A stretch of 64,000 nucleotides of DNA. Source: Allacma fusca (Eukaryota; Arthropoda; Collembola; Symphypleona; Sminthuridae). Position 1 is the stretch's first letter; each line of letters starts with the position of its first letter. The notes beneath the pieces were generated by a model. It ran no database searches and was not told the origin of the DNA. It saw only the letters and a program-made list of their open reading frames with translations. The DNA is taken from positions 62,979,067 through 63,043,066 of the forward strand of contig OX359245.1 in assembly GCA_947179485.1 (NCBI GenBank), written 5' to 3'. Positions 53,801 through 61,109 of the stretch are shown here, one piece after another. The translations under genes and the position numbers were made by a program.

Positions 53801-54401
53801 TGACAAAAACCATGTCTCCTCTAGCATTTAGCATGAATTCGCCTGTGGCCTCAACCTCCTGGGCTTGTTGGACCTGTTGGCCCTCCAGGTTGGTTACCTC
53901 GAGGTCGCGTAATTCTCGTTGCATAGCTAGTCTATGGAGATTCTGTCCTTGCACCACCTTTGTTTTTGAAAACTTTGGTGTTTGTGCTGTCGATACTGTT
54001 GGTGTTCGTTTAGGACTGGTTGCCGTACCTGTTACAGGTGTTGACACCGTGTCCAAGAACACATCCATGCTTTCATCATTATTGTCAGGATTATCTCCGT
54101 GCCCCATGGCCTGCGAGTCCGATGGACTTTGTGCAGATAATGCCAGGGTTGTACTGCCGGATTCTTCCATGACTGTAGATGTCGAAGCTGAAGATGTTGA
54201 AGAGAGGTCTACACCTGCCGTTGCTGTATTAGCTTTGGCTTTTGCTGCTTTTCTCTCTTCTTTCCTACGGGCGAGGATTTCCTCCAAGCCTGTTTCATTC
54301 TGTGGCACTGGTCCTGCCGATCGCGTAGTCCTTCGAGATGGTATTGAAGGTGCAGGTAGTGGTTCCCTTCTTGATGGATGTTGGTTCTTTTCGGGTTCCA
54401 T
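47832..54401 (-). CDS. gag: Gag, 2189 residues, giant N-terminal extension
   Basis: Start ATG 54401, directly after a donor-like CAGGT. Residues 1-~1580 are largely disordered (Ser, Thr, Gln, Pro, Asn rich) with no known domain. They include three loosely repeated YQSPxGxxY-type segments (in VYQSPGGRIYVHPP, VYQSPRGSLYNSLP, TGPSGRVYTSEN) and a poly-Ser run near 1600. About 1655-1830 is a typical retrotransposon capsid (VRDWIRNWIAERRL ... WDEFREEFLIRYS ... LRAGL). About 1985-2085 is a prion-like block of QGYxPxQGY repeats. A CCHC knuckle, CFGCGEMGHLRRNC, sits at ~2151-2164, followed by a short basic tail. Ordinary gypsy Gags have 300-500 residues. It makes the virus-like particle and binds RNA; the role of the extension is unknown. 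Confidence 0.95.
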   Translation of the reverse strand: MEPEKNQHPSRREPLPAPSIPSRRTTRSAGPVPQNETGLEEILARRKEERKAAKAKANTATAGVDLSSTSSASTSTVMEESGSTTLALSAQSPSDSQAMGHGDNPDNNDESMDVFLDTVSTPVTGTATSPKRTPTVSTAQTPKFSKTKVVQGQNLHRLAMQRELRDLEVTNLEGQQVQQAQEVEATGEFMLNARGDMVFVSHDADPTIKEILSQFNQPEERPTSSAAMSSFEILTDPGSNHTSVGEGEQGFATPESEMEDVTNESPNNVVVNNLTNPVGNGDIPQDTSVQSQQDVQSQGMCSKATGQTEQQVNQQSSTELDELEDSNRPIAIATSTPEIIQPGNLSTHSSFRDNLAITQSDESTEQSEQGDSPAGVPRTNNSIGSDRDQVTTQLNQQLSNLSISDHRKSSQSNTIVSQQPDIQQLVRDRFLSRPSPGFFNRGDIGFQRTLSRVSESTEQEGPVEDQLPPIREGQDNIQRVEENFAQLVTGTGVIVPAGSFQQLVTTAGFQRNSVENFLVVRGLEGQLIEVYHRLAQNLYTGTVQWTHFFLRLAEVTHRRDNNRDPNREEREVLRTRAFEYGRNVRDNIFIPTDVIRNLLEHRVLSLRSHQAHQDSQIFFNDTPRYTTVIQSGRLSENLEFGQQRQERRVSNESRPGPEQDSTNNGTTQQSIIDSSADDIISRYLSYDQRNPPVTRNPVTGLLEPASRSTLRNISGEPTVQPVTSRRISPESLNTSSSSINKAIAQAIASATLQAGLTTPRNRKSSNSDRDHLRPSNQVTDSNQVDYASPRSQLFQKSVRRHYRVNSAGENSNLNPRTSPQGITTRERPSNSRCETAIQKGSPRAPTTSPTVQTGNQTPTGSSTAQPRVTPRSSNSRRSTPATGERGQSSRHSDSHEITQQINPVHISPTSQNRQVSTENTPRNRPTQPNLQFRPQPTQDDLETPTEEVETSQIGSTSQANAKRDLATTKLYVNTDSTQVDSNDQLVHRVYQSPGGRIYVHPPVHALRAPPLDVSETALRTLVQVGRQLREQNPSLTIANIIRNSDTGTYYQAFRPQDRFTVYQSPRGSLYNSLPIRRTGIHRHSLRGRDILQRATNNDRTIIEGGELVTAPQPPPSEQTSRSNESYVQGDTLRSRTATPASTIRAATTFAVPARPTGRFITRSANRPTTPTAPAVPVRPNSAVAGPSRVTTTPTTSQGKVSWLDDLQYGVNIWTGPSGRVYTSENEATEDELVPSRITVRQYSKIARQQDRFRNQGVENEATWTGQVRRLIYYNRRDGIIQRRFRPARDSNFEAFAATRAEHEEIVLSEHPIFTFWNIITRRSLDPGQISSYIAPNFRLYHRHISLPNGVRRQRVPPGFLENIENEYDHQEALSRLVHDRSVEILTDTSSEEEVERIIQRDTPRRESDQHNSTQSSEETDHIFIGIDEEDFIIPEVPGQFTIRIPIDDAYDAAFRAIERDEELQEEVRFVDNTGETHFFPRIRLQDLSPETQVVLTQVRKRRKPLRARRQIGNNQHRPPGPGPSGSGRGNQPRGANNNNNSHNQRPSQSRSNPGRGGARGGRHIGGRQRARSDPESSGGSSSSSSSSSSNSSNPHDFEAFDNWRNRQIVNRNNFFNQVNVNIINPYVPLNRNQGIRIEEVADQEQVRIIPRRHLDDDMTALMFPKVEFKPGVDDPETAFATAELQTNRFGGDTIITRMQYVQIIFDPPVRDWIRNWIAERRLHEELPYDTINWDEFREEFLIRYSITDQMIRTLMEKRKMNTDEDPCAYIDAKLALINRVDRFMPELEKIRLLRAGLTSEYIVFCRGWTAGTVADFIEGIKQYDEDRKTDGAESIETRFAKVQEMLEKLTSGMKPVPTETTVVKVAAIREQQDYRRPENRSNDQRGRSPGQGNFNNSRNSSPGYSNNSNYPDRGRNNQGYDDRRNYGNRGRSPTAERFYNNQDRSRPQYRNDGNSSNNQGYPQRNQNFGSRQSPNRQYYNNNPNNQGNRQWNDQQMNQGYNQSYNGYNSQGFNQTQGFMPPQGFNPNQGYPPQQGYAPFQGYAPTQGYGPSQGYVPQQGYGPGQNTGYANPGMQQIQANPQGYQNQGYQPNNNQGGQRPQQYNNNNNRSRTNSRDRNSQSNDRNNSWRNQPDRQEQSQPIPGQLALESTQTDLKCFGCGEMGHLRRNCPHKRQSSPYPSGNSQRGTHPQ
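47837..47865 (-). promoter_or_regulatory. Gag-Pol -1 ribosomal frameshift signal
   Basis: The heptamer G GGA AAC lies at 47865-47859 in the gag frame, of the X XXY YYZ type. It is followed by a 7 nt spacer (TCACAGA) and a GGGGG-ACGCA-CCCCC stem-loop (47851-47837). Gag stops at 47832. The Pol frame is open across this region, from a TAG at 47880-47878, and needs exactly a -1 shift to continue from gag. GGGAAAC is a known slippery heptamer of some retroviral gag-pro junctions. Confidence 0.88.
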
Positions 54402-54407
54402 ACCTGT
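54398..54407 (-). promoter_or_regulatory. Candidate splice donor overlapping the gag start
   Basis: Minus strand TTTACAG|GTATGG: the GT is followed at once by the ATG of gag. Splicing here would remove the gag start codon and could join the leader to the ORF3 or ORF4 acceptors. The match to consensus is moderate. Confidence 0.45.
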
Positions 54408-54739
54408 AAACGTCCTAACTTTTTCTTGATGGGCTGAAAAATGCTAAGGCGTTTCGTAGAGTTTGGTTTTATGAATTTATTTTGACGGTTGTGAGAGTTC
54501 TTTTGTCAAATCCCAATCCTGAAAACCTTCTTAAAACTTATGCCAAATTTCAACTTAAACCGTTTCCTAAAATTTTGCCTTGTATGCCTATGTTTATGTA
54601 ACTCTAGTTGTTAAACTTAATTGTGCCAATTGGCGATGAGAACTTGAAAAGAAATTTTCTGTGCTTATAACCTAAGTGTTCAATCCCTGAACGTCCCTAA
54701 CTTTAGCTGTGAATCGTCTTAAAATCTAATCTCTATAAT

Positions 54740-55020
54740 CCTAACGTTTCTAATGAGTACCTTCTGGTGTTACCACCTGAATTTCCTTAAAACCTAAACT
54801 TTCTAATCTTACTTTCCTTTAAAACTTATTCCTTCTTTAAAACCTAACTACTTTTAAACTTACTTCCCTTAGAACCTAAACTCCTTAAAACATATTCCCC
54901 TTAAAACTTACTGTCCTTTAAAACTTAACCTTCCCTAAACTTAATCTCCTTAATCCTATCCTCCTTAAAACTTAGCGCTCTTTAACTTACTCACCTTAAA
55001 ACTTAACCGTTTTACAATAA
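54740..55020 (-). repeat. CCTTAAAACTTA degenerate tandem array
   Basis: About a dozen irregular copies of ccttaaaacttact-like words (plus strand), spaced ~20-25 bp: ccttaaaacctaaac, cctttaaaacttattcc, ccttaaaacatattcc, ccttaaaacttactg. In the sense RNA they read AAGTTTTAAGG, a self-complementary core (TTTAAA/TTTTAA). Confidence 0.7.
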
Positions 55021-55500
55021 CTTATTTGCAATGGCTAGTTGCGTCTAACTCCTTAAATTATCAGTCTTTGTCAATCAACACTCCTCACATTCGGGCTGGT
55101 GTTGCCTAAATTCCCTAAATACTCCTGTAATGATTCCCAGAATTAATAAGGACTGTATTCCTCGCTACTAATTACCCTTCTGTCCCAAAGGATATGTTTC
55201 GCGTCCTAATTCGTACCTAAGAACTTCCTTGAACCGATCCTACCATCAGCAAGGCTTGTATCTGTTGTAGACAGCAAAAACTGAAAGCACCAGAATTTAC
55301 TGAATTCCTATCCCTATAACCAACTCTCAAAAGCCATGAGCCTGTGGTTTCTTATGCCAAATCTCTCTACTCTAGCAAAATCCTTCGAGAATGGCTAATC
55401 TTATGATGCACTCAAAACCATGAGTCATCTATGGAAGAAGTAATAAATATGAAAGTCCCTATGTATGGCCATAGCTGGAAACCGCATACATAGATTTTAA

Positions 55501-56830
55501 AGTGAACCTCCGTGCTTTGGAATGTCCCCTGTTATCCTATCCACTAAACCATGGACCTCCTTACTAGTAATAGTCATTGCTGTTACCTATCCGCTAGCTT
55601 GGGCACATTACAAACATATACCTATATCGGTGCGTCAATCATAGCCTCTCCGATTACCTCTAGTAGGTCACAGGCTTATCGGTACTTTTGTCGGCACTCC
55701 ATCCGAACACCTCCGTGCTTGGAATGACTCGAACCCTACTAAACCATAAGGTCCCTCCTAATCTTCCTAGCCTCTCGGATTCTACGTATACTAAACTTAT
55801 ACACAACAATGATTCCGCTCACATTTCGGCCCTTGAATCCCTAAAAACTACGTAGATGAGAATTTTCTTATATGTATGCTTATGTACTATACCAATGTGT
55901 CCACGCTCAATGTACCTCGGCCCTTTGGACTAAATTTTGTTCAAACCTTAATTAAACTGTCCTAATCACCTCGGTGCTCATATTCGGCCCTCCCGAGTAA
56001 TTTTGCTCACCTTACATACTATAGTCTTTAGATGGTCTGATCTACCTATGCTCTCTAACTGAGCTATATAGGTTTTGATTTGCAAAATGACTAACTGAAA
56101 TCTGATATGCTCCGTGCTCACATTCGGCCTTCCGGATTAACTTTAAAAACCTAATATTTGCCAAAACCATGACAAATTATGTCTTAATTACCCAGCGCAC
56201 AAAACGGCATTTCTGGTAGAAATGGAAAGATGGAAGAAGAAAAGATGTTTGTGAAAAGTTTATGATAGATCCTATTGTTACCCGTGTAAACCTACACATC
56301 AGGTAAAGAAAGTAATTTTCAGCGAAAGAGTTTTGATTGGGTTTTGCCACCTAGCCATGGGGCTCTTAATTACGTAATTTGGAGATAAAGAATTTAAAGG
56401 CATCTGTGCTCAGTCCCGGCCCTTCAGATGTGCTTATACTAGAAGGCGAAAAGATGTAGAGAAAGAAGAGAATGAAAAATTATTTTTGAGTTGTTTACTG
56501 AAAGATAGATCATATTGTTGCTTTAAACTAAGCTTGGAAAGTGAATTTTGAGAGTCTTGTATGAATAAAAAATGTCCTAATTAATTGAAAGATTTTAATT
56601 GTGTTTTGGGTTCCTATCCCCTAGCCTGGGGTTTCCCAACACTTTGAAAAGTAATTTGAAGAGTTAAAAAGAATTTCAACGCTCAAAAACGGCCCTTTTG
56701 AAATTAAACTTAAACTTACGAAGAGAAAGATTACTATTATACTGCGCACAAGAACGGCACTTCAGCCGGAATAGTTCCCTTTACAATACGAACACTGTTT
56801 ATGCCTCCGCTCACAACGGCACTTAAGGCG
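55501..56830 (-). repeat. Repeated tRNA-like and AAGGGCCG...GAGCAC motifs
   Basis: In plus-strand reading the word g(t/c)gctca..n..cggcccttn occurs at about 55816, 55904, 55973, 56114, 56406 and 56680, and a variant gcgca..cggca(c/t)tt at 56195, 56744 and (gctca) 56809. Upstream in sense order some are preceded by A-box-like words: TAGCTCAGTTAGAGAGCA (56067-56050), TGGTTTAGTGGATAGGAT (~55551), TGGTTTAGTAGGGTTCGAG (~55750). The last two are followed by cattccaa.gcacggagg. They look like decayed tRNA-derived or tRNA-mimicking units. Confidence 0.55.
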
Positions 56831-57482
56831 TCTAAAAAGATAGAAGAAGACTTATTTTACTGGAAGAAGCTAATTTTGGTGAAAATTTTTATACACACGC
56901 ACCTACTATGTACTCTGAAAACCACAAAATACATATACATATATGCGCAATTTTCTAATTTAAACATATGATTTGTATCTAAACTCTGGTTAATTACTCC
57001 TGAATATTAGCTACGCTTCGTAACTACATTACAAAATCAATATGCTCCTAAACATGAAATTCATGAACCTTAAAGAAAAAATTATATTACCTTATTGGAC
57101 GTCCTCTTCCCCTAATTTTCCGGTTGGAAAGAGTCCCAATTTCACTGGTCACTTAAAATAATATTTCAGGCCTAAAAATAGTTCTTTTTCTAGTGCCGCA
57201 CTAGGACTTCTGAACTGTTATTTGAATCCGCGCGTGATGATAATGGCCAAATTTTCTTTCTTGAGGTAACATTGTTGCATGTTATAACTGCCTTTCACGA
57301 GAAGTTTCGGGTGGCCCTGGAGAGAAATAATAATTTTTCCTCGTATTGAGCCCCATACTTCCATCCCGTGAATTTGTTTGACTAACGACCTTACTTGCTA
57401 CAAAGTTTGGTCTTTTGTCACAGGGTCATCCGCAGGTCCCCGACCTACGGATCCTCCGGGTCCTTACCAAATAAACCCGAAG

Positions 57483-57499
57483 GCCTGGCAGAAACACCA
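57483..57499 (-). promoter_or_regulatory. Primer binding site, tRNA-Val type
   Basis: Minus strand TGGTGTTTCTGCCAGGC begins directly after the 5' LTR. Its first nine bases complement the 3' end ...GAAACACCA of eukaryotic tRNA-Val; the next base is a T where a C would pair perfectly (a G-U wobble), and GCC follows. Confidence 0.7.
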
Positions 57500-58069
57500 T
57501 GTTACGTTGCTATCACCCGGGTATTGATGTTGTGTGGGTAATAGTAATGTAGCCTAGGTTCGGGTGTTCCATCCCCTGAATTCCTGGAATCCGATGTTGT
57601 TGGAAACGCATGAATAAATGGAACTTATTGAATTCTGTGTGTAGTTCGTTTTATTAACTTTTGGCCAATTTATTGTTCCTAAACTGATACAATTTACACT
57701 GAACAATTAACATTTAACACAAAATAGAATTTGAATTCTGAATCTCTTCTTCCATGAAATCTCCGATTTCATGTCGCCCCGCTTGCTACCTGTGGAGATC
57801 CATCCCGGAGGGAATGGACTCTAGGTGCGGCTCCTCTTGATGTTGCTTGCTTGAAGTCGAGATTAGAACTTGTACTTAATCTACGTGTCTTAATCTAAAT
57901 CTAATCTTATCCTATTCTTAGTTTATTGTTTATTAAATAATCTGAATCATTTCCTTATAATTATGTTATGTCAGCGTTTGGCGTCACGTAGCCTCTGCTT
58001 ACGACCTTCCAAACTATTTGCTGACTTAGATTATGCTTATTCTACTCTATTTATAATATATCCGTAACA
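57500..58069 (-). repeat. 5' LTR (570 bp)
   Basis: Identical by eye to 29319-29888. TG...CA ends, flanked on its outer side by the ATAT target duplication at 58070-58073. Near its outer end the minus strand has TATAAATAG (58055-58047). Confidence 0.97.
58047..58055 (-). promoter_or_regulatory. TATA-like box near the LTR edge
   Basis: Minus strand TATAAATAG, only ~14 nt from the start of the LTR. If used, the U3 region would be very short (about 45 nt) and R/U5 would fill most of the LTR. Alternatively the promoter is internal or TATA-less. Confidence 0.35.
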
Positions 58070-58073
58070 ATAT

Positions 58074-60956
58074 TAATAGAAAAGTTGGTAATTAAAACTG
58101 TAACTGAAAGTTACATCTCAACAGTACACTAGAAACTTTATTGAGAGGAGTTTAAATTTAAAATAATATTTTATACGCAAAATCGTTTGAAATCATAAAA
58201 TCTAAATCCAAAATTAAAACTCGTTGATACATTTTTGAGTTTTAAAAGTGTGAGAATTTGGAGTGCATACTTTTTGCTCCTATTAAAGTTTTATTGCAAT
58301 CTATAAAAGTGTTGGTGGCAAACAGAATCTGTTCGATTCTCAATCCAACGACTTTTTATTAATTTGTGAATAATTTAAAAAAGATAATTTTCTAAACTAC
58401 TTCTAATAGTTGGTGATTTTCCAATAACTGCGACATGCGGAATTTTCAAGTCGGTTTGAACAGTTTTTAAAGAACTTTTTCCGATCAGATAGGGCATACA
58501 GTTAAGAGGATTTGTCTTAAATGGAGTCATAATATTTTTCAATTTGATTCTAATTTGCTGATTTATTATTTGGATCTTAATTTCTGGCGTCTGTCAAGGA
58601 GAATTTTTTTTCTAAATATAAGGAAAATTATATTCAAAAAATCCTACATTTTATTATTGAGAGATGTTGTTCCTAATATGGGCTGGGGGAGGAAAAAAAA
58701 ATATTTTGTCACCTGTACAAAAAATGAGTGCCAAAAATTCCAACTCAAAAATCCCAATTCCTAGTGGTTTTTTAATTCTTAAATACATTTAATTTTACGA
58801 TGTGTAAATATTTTACGAATTTTACAGCAAATTACAGTTTTTGCCAATTCCAGAGTGTACTGAAAGTCTACTGAGTTTTGTTTGAAGTAGGAATACTTTC
58901 ACGCGCAGAAGTAAATATTCAAAAATTGGCAACGCTTAAACAGTTCGTAGAAAATTAATAACTTTTAAACAAGTCTCATGTAAATAATTTGCATGTAGGT
59001 ACGCATGTATAAGTATTGCTAAATCAATAAAATTGTGAGGAAAAAAATTATTTACACTAACTGCGCTGGTCCCGGGAAGGAGTCCGGGTTCAAGGGATTC
59101 GGGATCGGGATTGGGAGCAAATTTTATCTGATTTCGGGTTCGGGATCGGGTTTGTGATCAACGATTCAAGCATATTTAATATCTGTGTTTTTTTGCACAC
59201 GTTCCCAGTATTTCGGGAACGGGTTTGGGTGTGAGTCCAAAAATATTGATGACCCGATTTTCGGGATCGTGTTTGGGAATGGGATCAAACTTTTCGTTCC
59301 CACAAGTAGCTCTAATTACATTTACATTACAGAATGTTTCGACATGGGGGCATCCCCATATATATCTTGGCAGGTATGTTTCATTCCTTAGGAACCAGTA
59401 TTTATTAAATTCACTGTATTAATTTTGCAGTATGAACAAATAAATACGAGACAGGAGACACGAGAATGAAACTCAGGGAATTTAATCGCATAAGATTTGG
59501 CAGCATTATTCTGTGTTAATTTCAGTTTCTTCTCTAACCTATATTTTTATGATTTTATTGATCGTGGCTCGGTATTAGCAACGTTTCGTCAGGTTCAAGA
59601 ATAATTTTATTATTTTAATGCTTATTGAAACGCTTCAGTCTAGGGAGCTTTTAAGTAAAAATCAAATAGGAGACGAATGAAAAATGGTAATACAAAACTG
59701 CAACTCATATGTAATAATGTGTATGTTGCAACATTATTAATTCGTTTTAAGCAATTACCCATTGTGAGAATGATATCTAGTCAAGTAATAAAATTATTGT
59801 ACATGCGTAGTCATTTTTAACGGTGCGTTCGTAGTTATACTTTGCCAAAATTTACCGGTATCGTGAATGTATTTTTCAACTTGTGAATATATTTCTCAAT
59901 AATTACAATCACATTTTTAAGGAATTAAAATATAAGAAACCATTGACTGAACCTCAAAACTGCTTTATCGAGTTTTAAAATAAAAACTCCCTTAAAAAAA
60001 ATAATATTAGTGGCAATTAACTCATCGAAACATTCAGCTTAAGAATGAAAGGGAAAACAAAGCCAAAAAGAATTAGATTTTGAGATTGACATTTTATCAT
60101 GCCCGTTTGCTGTTCATAAATGTATTTAGCACAGAAACTCCGAATTTCTGCAAACGCTAGCATAAGTGTGAATAAAACAAATAATTATTATTTATTCTGC
60201 AGTCTTTAAAACAACTTATTGATGTAAATTTCATGTTAGTAATTTTTATATAATTTCTGGCTTAGAAGGAGACACCACTCAAATAAATTTCAGCCTATTC
60301 TCTCGCTGTGATTCAAAAATTTCCTGGAATTTTGAGCGAAGATTAAAAATTCCTTGTTTTCAATTACTTTATCTTACTTGCACTTAAAACTAAATGCATT
60401 TAACCTTCGTAAATGTTCTTAAGGGACGTATAAGAAATCATCACAGCAGAAAAATTTAAGTATCTTCTCCGTAAGCAAATCAATTTAACCTAAACAAGTT
60501 TGTAAAAATAATTATGAAATATTTCACTGAAACTAAAAATTATCAAAATATAAATTACTTGAAAATGCATTATTTTTGCTTAAGACGATTCTAATATTTA
60601 AAATTTGTTGTATGAAAATTGTTTTTAAAAGAAAAAATTATCTACATTGCAATCTAAATTGGCTTTTGAAAGAAAAAATTATCTACATTGCAATCTAAAG
60701 TGGCGAGAACGTTAAATTGCTTCTAATCTCAATTTCAGTGTTTCCGACTAAAATCCGATATTGTAATCGGAAAATGGACCTTTACTAGCAATTATATAGA
60801 GCTCTGTCAATTTTTCAAATGCACTTGCAAATGTATAGGTTTTCGGAAATGTCGCAAGGTGTATAAAGAAAAAAAATCGGTTATTAACTACAGTCGTCAG
60901 CTTATACAGTTTGGACAATTCACTTTAAAAACTTTAAGCAAACCATTTCAATTTAC
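58074..60956. other. Right flank, mostly featureless
   Basis: AT-rich DNA without a supported gene. One word-repeat relic lies at 59058-59315, and a 25-30 bp direct repeat (gaaagaaaaaattatctacattgcaatctaaa type) at ~60628 and ~60667. If the right-edge gene has more 3' exons they could lie here or beyond the LTR element, but I could not identify one. Confidence 0.45.
59058..59315. mobile_element. GGGATCGGGTTCGGG word-repeat element, probable hAT relic
   Basis: Contains cgggatcgggattggg, ttcgggttcgggatcggg and gggaacgggtttggg words. The right end (inverted) TTAGAGCTACTTGTGGGAAC resembles the terminus of the 8431-8702 element. The left end and target duplication are uncertain. Confidence 0.45.
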
Positions 60957-61109
60957 CTATTTCAATCAGAATAGCACCATTGTAAGGAACTTCGGCAGCG
61001 ATTTGTTCAATGGTTTTGCCCTTGAAACTATTGCCTTTCTTGGGCAAACTAAATGAATTGAGACATTCCTCCGGGGTCCAATTCGGTTGGGTGTTGAGGC
61101 TTCCACTTC
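60957..61109 (-). CDS. Exon of an unidentified host gene (internal)
   Basis: Acceptor aaaattatag before 61109, donor ATAG|GTAAAT after 60957. The exon is 153 nt and reads open only in the phase that completes a Gly codon (G|GA) from the exon at 63903. It encodes SGSLNTQPNWTPEECLNSFS, then LPKKGNSFKGKTIEQIAAEV and PYNGAILIEI. It ends in phase 1. Sequence character is that of a soluble domain; the family is not recognised. A plus-strand ORF over the same bases is a shadow. Confidence 0.6.

Larger units (their letters stand above)
54402..57482 (-). other. Leader (5' UTR) of the LTR element, 3.1 kb
   Basis: Non-coding sequence between primer site and gag. It contains a CCTTAAAAC-type array near gag, repeated GGCCG/GAGCAC motifs and tRNA-like segments in the middle, and AT-rich DNA near the PBS. 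Several upstream ATGs are expected in such a length, so ribosomes must reach gag by some special route or the leader must be processed; this is inference. Confidence 0.75.
29319..58069 (-). mobile_element. Giant Ty3/gypsy-type LTR retrotransposon, 28,751 bp
   Basis: Two 570 bp LTRs (identical by eye, no indel) bound the element, with TGTTACG/CGTAACA ends and an ATAT target duplication (29315-29318 and 58070-58073). Sense order on the minus strand: 5' LTR, PBS, 3.1 kb leader, gag, pol, ORF3, ORF4, 3' UTR, PPT, 3' LTR. All four main ORFs are open. The reverse transcriptase, RNase H before integrase, GPF-type module after integrase and CCHC knuckle place it with Ty3/gypsy (Metaviridae). Typical members are 5-10 kb; the extra length comes from long extensions of gag and pol, a 6.6 kb ORF3 and long untranslated regions. 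Planarian giant gypsy elements are the nearest analogy I know, but relatedness is untested. Confidence 0.97.

Noticed and set aside
33867..54401. Gag and ORF3 have exactly the same length (2189 residues)
   Set aside because: I compared landmarks (capsid, knuckle, RS region, hydrophobic spans) and saw no shared order or sequence; the equal length appears to be coincidence.
53812..54429. 205-codon plus-strand ORF
   Set aside because: Antisense of the Gag N-terminus, no domain, and it crosses the gag start and candidate donor.
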